A stretch of DNA of 64,000 bases, taken from Cristatella mucedo (lineage: Eukaryota > Bryozoa > Phylactolaemata > Cristatellidae). This document shows positions 57,899-64,000 of the stretch, piece after piece (position 1 is the stretch's first letter; every line of letters begins with the position of its first letter). A model generated the notes under the pieces. The model was not told where the DNA came from and did not search any database. It was given only the letters and a program-made list of their open reading frames with translations. Location of the stretch: contig WPIO01000144.1 of NCBI GenBank assembly GCA_009760855.2, forward strand, positions 62,001 through 126,000, written 5' to 3'. The translations under genes and the position numbers were made by a program.

Positions 57899-58560
57899 CG
57901 CATCCGGACCGAGTGTGATTCAGAAATTGGAAAGGCTGACGCTCAAAATTGGCTCTGCCAGCATATCTCCCGTTGAATCAGCTCGAAACCTAGTTACCAT
58001 GTTCCAAAGTGGCAACTCATTAGACAACCACATCAGCTCTACAATCAAGTCTGCCTACTTTCAGATACATAAAATTGCTCAAATTCGGTCTTTTTAGATA
58101 AGCATACCACGTCTAAGTTGGTCGATACAATTGTGACATCCCGTCTTGACTACTGTAACTCACAGCTTGCTGGCCTACCGGCATGTGCAATCAGGCGATT
58201 ACAGCTGGTGCAAAACTCCTCAGCTAGGCTTGTCTGTCGTGAGCGTCGCAGTTGCTATATCACTCCACTTTTCACCGACCTGCACTGGCTATCAGTCAAG
58301 CAACAGATCGACTTCAAGATTTTGTCGCTCACTTTTAGGTCCTTTCATTCTTTGGCTCCAGCCTATCTCTCAGACCTAGTTCCTCACCAGGCCAAGCATC
58401 GTACCACCTGCTTTTCGGAATCCAACAGTTTAACAATGCCTCGTACAAACCTCAAATTCTTTGGAGACAGTGCCTTTAGTTCATTTGCTCCCAAAGCCTG
58501 GAACTCACTCCCGACTTGCGTCAGAACATATGCCAAAGAATGTCTGCTAACTACGGTCGT
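57899..58560 (+). mobile_element. LINE-1 copy, C-terminal region, truncated both ends
   Basis: The plus frames read SVIQKLERLTLKIGSASISP and ESARNLVTMFQSGNSLDNHI (57899-58097), then a stop, then VDTIVTSRLDYCNSQLAGLP, SSARLVCRERRSCYITPLFT, DLHWLSVKQQIDFKILSLTF and SFAPKAWNSLPTCVRT (58118-58550). The second frame is open for 150 codons. The hairpin and (ATT)n tail are missing, so the 3' end was lost after insertion or by recombination. Confidence 0.88.
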
Positions 58561-58748
58561 AAGAATTTGAGTGTTTTTACTCTATGGCCCTAGCACGGTC
58601 ATGGCTGCTAGCATATAGAAGGTACTGTCGATCAATTGGACCTTAAGTGCAATCATGAATTGTCGCAGCTTAGGGCAACCAATCTTTCACTTTTCTAGCT
58701 GATTACCTCAAACTTGATTTACTTGGTGCTGGTGCTCCTGCCACTATC

Positions 58749-59664
<916 letters not shown>

Positions 59665-61035
59665 TTATGTACTGTCATGTATCTCCGTCTGTAACTCCAC
59701 TCAGCCACAAAGACTATGTAGGTGTTACGCATGAGAGTTTTTTATAGCACACTCACTACGCGGCTTTCGGTACGCATTCGGTAGCCAACGGACTTCGTCT
59801 CACGCTACAAAGAGAAAGTGGGAAGCATAGCAGAGTCACAAGAGTAGTTGAGGTAGTTAGTGAGTAGCATGGAAGTAGCAGCTCCGGACGGCTGAAAGGA
59901 CGAGCCATAGTCGGCAGCAGGAGAGTAGTTGTCGTTGCATAAGAATTATGGAAGCTAGCTCCACAATCTACGCCCTGCAGAGCTAAAGCTTCTGTGGCCA
60001 ACGGTGTTTAAGTGGAGGAATGGAACAGTTAATTTATTGTTCTAACCGGGCCTGAGGGCGAAGAGGCTGAAACTGGTGTACCAGTTCAGCTAGGTACGAA
60101 GGAGCCAAGCCATCGCGGACCTTGTGGGTCAGCATAAAAACTTTGCTCTGTATCCGTTGCTCAACCGGCATCTATCCTAGCTCTTTTAGCAAAGGAGACA
60201 CCTGCTCAAACCTCTGGGACTTGACGGCTAGCCTTGCAGCCATATTCATAGTGAGCTGCAGTAGCCCAGTAGCTTTCTTTGGTAGCCCAGCCAAAAGGGA
60301 ATTACAATAATCAAGCCGAGACAGAACTAATGAGCTAGTTAAACTTGTTGCAAGCCACTGTGGAAGACAGCTCCTAATCTTCGATAGGGATCGGACGTGA
60401 TGGCTAGCTGTAGAAGCAGTCTTCTGAATGAAGCTTTTAAAAGATTGAGGCACCTGTCGAAAACGACACCTAAACTTCGAGCATGTGGTGATGGTCGCAC
60501 AATAGCATCACCTATTAGAAGAGCAAAGCCTTTTAATCCAGCCACAAGCTTCGGGTGTCCTACGAGCAGCAGTTCGGTTTAATAGTCAGTTGGTTTCAAG
60601 AAGCTTTCCGACATCTAGGATTGAATGTCGGCAAGGCAAGCATTCAGTTTCTCAGTTGCCGCAGCAGATTCCAATGGTTTGAATGACAAATGCAGCTGAG
60701 TATCGTCAGCATAAAAGTGATATCTTATTCCACGGGCCTTAATCACTTTTCCTAGAGGTTGAGTATAAATGGAGAACAGCAAGGGAGCGAGTGCGGACCC
60801 TTGAGGGGCTATGCAGGTGGCCCGTCTCGTGTGTGAGAAATGACCCCCTCACGACACGGATAGAACACGATCAGACAAGTATGATTTAAATCACGCCAGT
60901 GCCTTGTCTGCCAGACCGATCGCTGTTCTCAATCGTTCAAGTAGAACATCGTGATCAATGGTGTCGAAGGCAGCTGACAGATCTAGCAGAGCTAGGGCAG
61001 TGACATTCCGGTCGTCGTTGCCCACGTAGGCTGTT
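59665..61035 (-). pseudogene. LINE-2 copy: RT core to 3' end
   Basis: A second LINE family, distinct from LINE-1. The minus strand, from 61035 downward, reads TAYVGNDDRNVTALALLDLS, AAFDTIDHDVLLERLRTAIG, then [30 protein letters not shown] (intact YADD), GFALLIGDAIV, SLGVVFDRCLNL, LVLSRLDYCNSLLAGLPKKA and QRIQSKVFMLTHKVRDGLAP. The AFDTIDHD, PQGS and YADD blocks are those of CR1/Jockey-type reverse transcriptases. Stops (for example in the segment between IDHD and PQGS) indicate decay. The 5' RT fingers and the endonuclease are missing. Confidence 0.87.
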
Positions 61036-61039
61036 TGTC

Positions 61040-61235
61040 AATACTAATATAATAATAATAATAATGCACTTGATAAAGCGCCCTCAGAGAACTCAATCTC
61101 TTCCTAGGCGCTTTACATATGCTGCAAAGGGAAACGCGATTGAATCGTGAGTAATATCATGCTTGATAAACAAGCATGAACAACGTGGTTAGTGGCAGCA
61201 TGCACAGTGTCAGCACGCATAATTACATGAAGTCA
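61040..61235 (-). mobile_element. LINE-1 3' UTR and tail
   Basis: (AAT)n, the hairpin halves GATAAAGCGCCCTCAGAG and CTAGGCGCTTTACATATGC, then the 3' UTR words GCATGCACAGTGTCAGCACG. It directly adjoins the 5' break of the LINE-2 copy, so it was probably inserted into that element. Confidence 0.87.
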
Positions 61236-62739
61236 CAGTCTAGTCTAGACGGTGTGGGGCCGACTTTTGCAGAGCATCCAGGCACATCTCACAAACCAAC
61301 CTGCCTGCCCTGCCCTGACCTGAATCCTCACCCATTCCAATCCACTGTCCATTGAGCTTGACCGGCCAAGGTCAGTTATATTCCATGGACCATGACCCGA
61401 GACCCAGTGTACGAGCAGCAGGCCGCAGGTAGCAAGGACGGACAGGAGCGATGACAGTTTTAGAACCGTCAGTAAATTTCGCGGTGCATTTTCCGACCTT
61501 AGCGAACGATAAAGAACGAGACGAATCGAGATGACCTGCTTTGTCGACCTGCACAGCGATGAAGCCTCAATCGGCCTGCACAGCGATGCAGCGATGCATC
61601 ACTCGGATAGTTAATGTGCTGTCAGCGAACCTGCTTGGCTTCCTGTGCTTTGTCGGCCTTTAAATTGCCGATTAGCAGCTGCCAGACAGACAGGTGGCTG
61701 AATCATCTCGGTTGCACCTTCGCTGGTGCATCGGCTGGCGCTGGGTGACCAGAGTGGTGATCGGTCCCGCCCATCCCCCCCCCCGGACTATTGTTCATAG
61801 TCGGAGGTAGAGCCAGAGAGGCTGCACCTGTCTGGCTCTACGGACCCGCCGCCTAATTGGTCAGCAGATGACGGCTGCTCATGCAGTGCTGCCAGTCAGG
61901 GCAACCGTGCCGGCCTCAAGCTGGACAACGATGGCACATGGCTGCCCGGCAACCTTGTACGGATAGCGGCTCATCACCGAGCCTGCGCTCGGAGACTGGA
62001 GTGAGACCGAGTAGCTCGTCTCTCCTCCTGTTCAACCTTGATTCTAAGCCAAAGAGCCGAGTTCAGAGTTCAGAGTTCAGCCCGGGTTCAGCCGGAGTTT
62101 GTCCTGCCGAGACAGCTCTTGCTCTCCAATGATAGTCACTTCACTGCAGACGGCCAGGTTGAACAGTGCTTTCCAATGAGGTGAGCGTGATAACTGAAGG
62201 AGATTTAGCCGCTGTCTATCCAATAGGAACTCTTGCATTTCAGCCACAGATGCTAGGGTCGCAAACTGCGAAACCTCGTTTTTTGTCGCGCACGGTGTCA
62301 GGGTATAGTCTTTTTTGAATTGCTTAGTCTGCAGGTATTGTGAGACTCTGCTTTCGAGCTATATCGATTGCTAGGTTAATAGTCATGTCATTGATTTTAA
62401 GTGGTCTTCTTAGTTTCCCCGAAGTTTGAGCGAGCCGATTATCCCACTGTTTTTTCGTAATAAAATTCATAAAAATGTCATAATTAATGCACTATTGGCA
62501 TTTAAAGCACGTGTACAAGATTGTAGCCTTGCATTTCCTGGGAGCGAAGACTGCAGCTTTTTTCAAGGCCCTTTACAGTGAACTGATTAGTGATAACCCG
62601 CACAACAGACATTTGTGGCATCCACAATCCATTAAAGGACACTACTTACGGACTGGGGCTACGACTGCTGCTGTAAACACTTACCTTGCAGTGTCAATGT
62701 AATATATTGTTGTATACTGACGTTACTCCTCCCCCCCCC
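61236..62739. other. Unassigned DNA, GC-rich in the first half
   Basis: Short local repeats (CCTGCACAGCGATG twice near 61560; GAGTTCA three times near 62065) and homopolymer runs of C (near 61780 and 62730). A 71-codon plus frame (62487-62702) with KIVALHFLGAKTAAFFKALY and GHYLRTGATTAAVNTYLAV looks protein-like and could be an exon of the gene at 63250, but it is not supported by splice phase. Confidence 0.3.
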
Positions 62740-63125
62740 CGAAAGGCTAGGCATCGTACCGCCTGCTTTTCTTGCTCAAATCGCTTAGCTGTGCCTCGAA
62801 CCAACCTTTAATCCTGTTGAGACATTGCCTTTAGTTTATACGCTCCCAAAGCCTGAAACTCACTCTTTGCTGACCTCGCGACATCCCCTGACTTGGCAAT
62901 ATTAAAAAAGAACCCAAACATGCACGTGTCTCTCCCACCATTTGGTGGGTCCTTGTAATGTGTCCTTGTGCGTGCCGACACTGTGCTTGTTACCACTAAC
63001 CTTATTGGTGTGTTGACACTGTGCACGTTACCTCTAACTACGTTTTACTTGTTGACATGGTGCATTGTGCCACTTGCTATTTTATGACACTTTCTTTACA
63101 GCTTACAGTGGATGTAAATAAATAA
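62740..63125 (+). mobile_element. LINE-1 3' copy, decayed
   Basis: Words in order: AAAGGCTAGGCATCGTACCG, CTCCCAAAGCCTGAAACTCA, TTGGTGGGTCCTTGTAATGT, GCCGACACTGTGCTTGTTAC. The terminal hairpin is not preserved; the element ends near ATGTAAATAAATAATTTG. Confidence 0.75.
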
Positions 63126-63249
63126 TTTGTGTTTATTTTTATTTAAAAGGATGGCCAGCATCTGGTTTTGGCAAGGTATTTATTTTTGGGCTCTAAGCAA
63201 ACTGCTGGCGAATTTCATTGTCATTTGTTGGCTTTACGTCGGCTCCTAG

Positions 63250-63771
63250 GCACCAGTCGGACCCCTATTCAAAATGAAGCAGACAGGCAAAATGGGCCTG
63301 GCAATTTGGGGGGGGGGGACGAATCGATAAGTTCGACCTCATCATACGAGTCGCTGAACAGTCTACGGTGGCGCGGACGTCAGCTGTCTGTGGCCGATGG
63401 ATCTCGCTTCGTTGGCGTAAGGACCGTCGAACAAGCGAAAGCTCACGAAGACCGCTATGGTCGATCGTTTGTATTTTTTATAAGCTTGCCGAATCAACAG
63501 CTCGTACGTTTGAAAGCCAATAATGATGCCTTCTTCCTTACATGCGCCTGCGGAATGCGAACACTAAATTATCGAGGAAAACTCTCAGCTCGCCGCCATG
63601 CAATGCGTGATCATTCCGGATCTGCTCAAAGTCCCTTCCTTGAGCGGCTGCAATAGTCGCGAAGCCTTCAGCACGTGCCCGTGCGTGAAGCCTCCAAAGC
63701 GACTGGGCCGTAGGCTGGTTAGAAGCCGTATTCCTAAGAATTCGCGGACGAAGTTGCATGAAATGATGCGA
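63250..63771 (+). CDS. Unknown gene, exon with a zinc-finger-like motif
   Basis: From the acceptor cggctcctag (phase 1) the frame reads GTSRTPIQNEADRQ, GGGDESISSTSSYESLNSL, GSRFVGVRTVEQAKAHEDRY, GRSFVFFISLPNQQLVRLK and NDAFFLTCACGMRTLNYRG, then SARRHAMRDHSG, to a stop at 63654-63656. CxC followed by RRHAMRDH is an incomplete C2H2-like zinc-binding pattern. One frame over, the sequence stays protein-like (REAFSTCPCVKPPKRLGRRL, then NSRTKLHEMMR) up to a donor CGA|GTAAGC after 63771, and that frame joins the next exon in phase 0. A single-base indel between about 63600 and 63660 would unite the two. An 11-G run at 63308-63318 lies within the exon and is error-prone. Function unknown. Confidence 0.5.
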
Positions 63772-63845
63772 GTAAGCACCGCTGTCTGTAAGTACGGAAC
63801 GAAAAGCAGCACTTCTGGCTGCTAATTCTGGCAGTTTGATTGCAG

Positions 63846-63964
63846 TTCGAAAGTGAAGGGCTACTTACTGGGCCAGGTCGTGCGAGGCGACTAGCTGTAG
63901 AACGCGAAAGCAGCATGGCGTTAGAAATTTATGAGCGCTGGCGAAACACTGCTGCTTATTATAC
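63846..63964 (+). CDS. Unknown gene, following exon
   Basis: Acceptor tttgattgcag, then FESEGLLTGPGRARRLAVER and ESSMALEIYERWRNTAAYY, ending at a possible donor AC|GTAACC. It is open throughout and charged, with a likely helix (ALEIYERWRN). Phase 0 continues the frame that ends at 63771. No family recognised. The gene continues beyond the window end. Confidence 0.5.
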
Positions 63965-64000
63965 GTAACCGTAATCTTAGCGTCGAGAAGCCTATTCTGG

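Overview
The window is eukaryotic and almost certainly metazoan DNA: split genes with GT-AG introns, tRNA-derived SINEs, CR1/L2-type non-LTR retrotransposons, a Ty3/Gypsy remnant and many microsatellites, with low coding density. The gene content (a LRR-Roc-COR protein with a CARD tail, and an inhibitor-of-apoptosis protein) together with the repeat types suggests a marine invertebrate. A sponge or other early-branching animal is plausible, but nothing in the sequence proves the species. No bacterial features, intact tRNA or rRNA genes or CRISPR arrays were seen.

Layout. 1-10.9 kb: one LRR-encoding exon (1465-1569) in repeat-rich DNA (Gypsy pol remnant 3.3-4.9 kb, several decayed LINE copies, a composite repeat present twice). 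10.95-25.7 kb: gene 1, plus strand, a ROCO protein. One large exon (10953-12783) carries the last LRR, the Roc GTPase and the COR domain; a 54-nt linker exon (16284-16337) and two exons (24272-24441, 25550-25708) add a C-terminal CARD. All junction phases from 12783 onward agree. A single missing base near 11028-11032 separates the LRR frame from the Roc frame.

25.7-41 kb: mostly repeats and unrecognised DNA. It includes a minus-strand coding-looking segment (28421-28766) of unknown family and a decayed, nearly full-length LINE (36.2-39.1 kb). 41.2-50.4 kb: gene 2, plus strand, an IAP with one BIR, a UBA, an Ala-rich linker and a RING. Seven exons give 1185 nt, i.e. 394 codons plus stop, with every phase matching. 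Three features stand out: two alternative first-half BIR exons (42456-42621 and 44055-44184) with identical phases, a GC-AG donor on the first of them, and a RING in which the seventh zinc ligand is Phe.

50.6-63.1 kb: retroelement fragments of at least three kinds, nested SINEs, a 54-bp minisatellite with 8 near-identical full units, a (CTG)33 tract and GC-rich unassigned DNA. 63.25 kb to the end: the start of a further plus-strand gene of unknown function that leaves the window.

How parts relate. Genes 1 and 2 are same-strand neighbours whose domain types (CARD, Roc-COR, BIR/UBA/RING) all belong to cell-death and innate-immune signalling; functional coupling is an inference. Among repeats, the LINE-1 family ends in a hairpin followed by (ATT)n, and the tRNA-derived SINE-A carries the same hairpin, implying that SINE-A is copied by the LINE-1 enzyme. 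LINE-1, LINE-2, SINE-A and SINE-B are names used only within this annotation.
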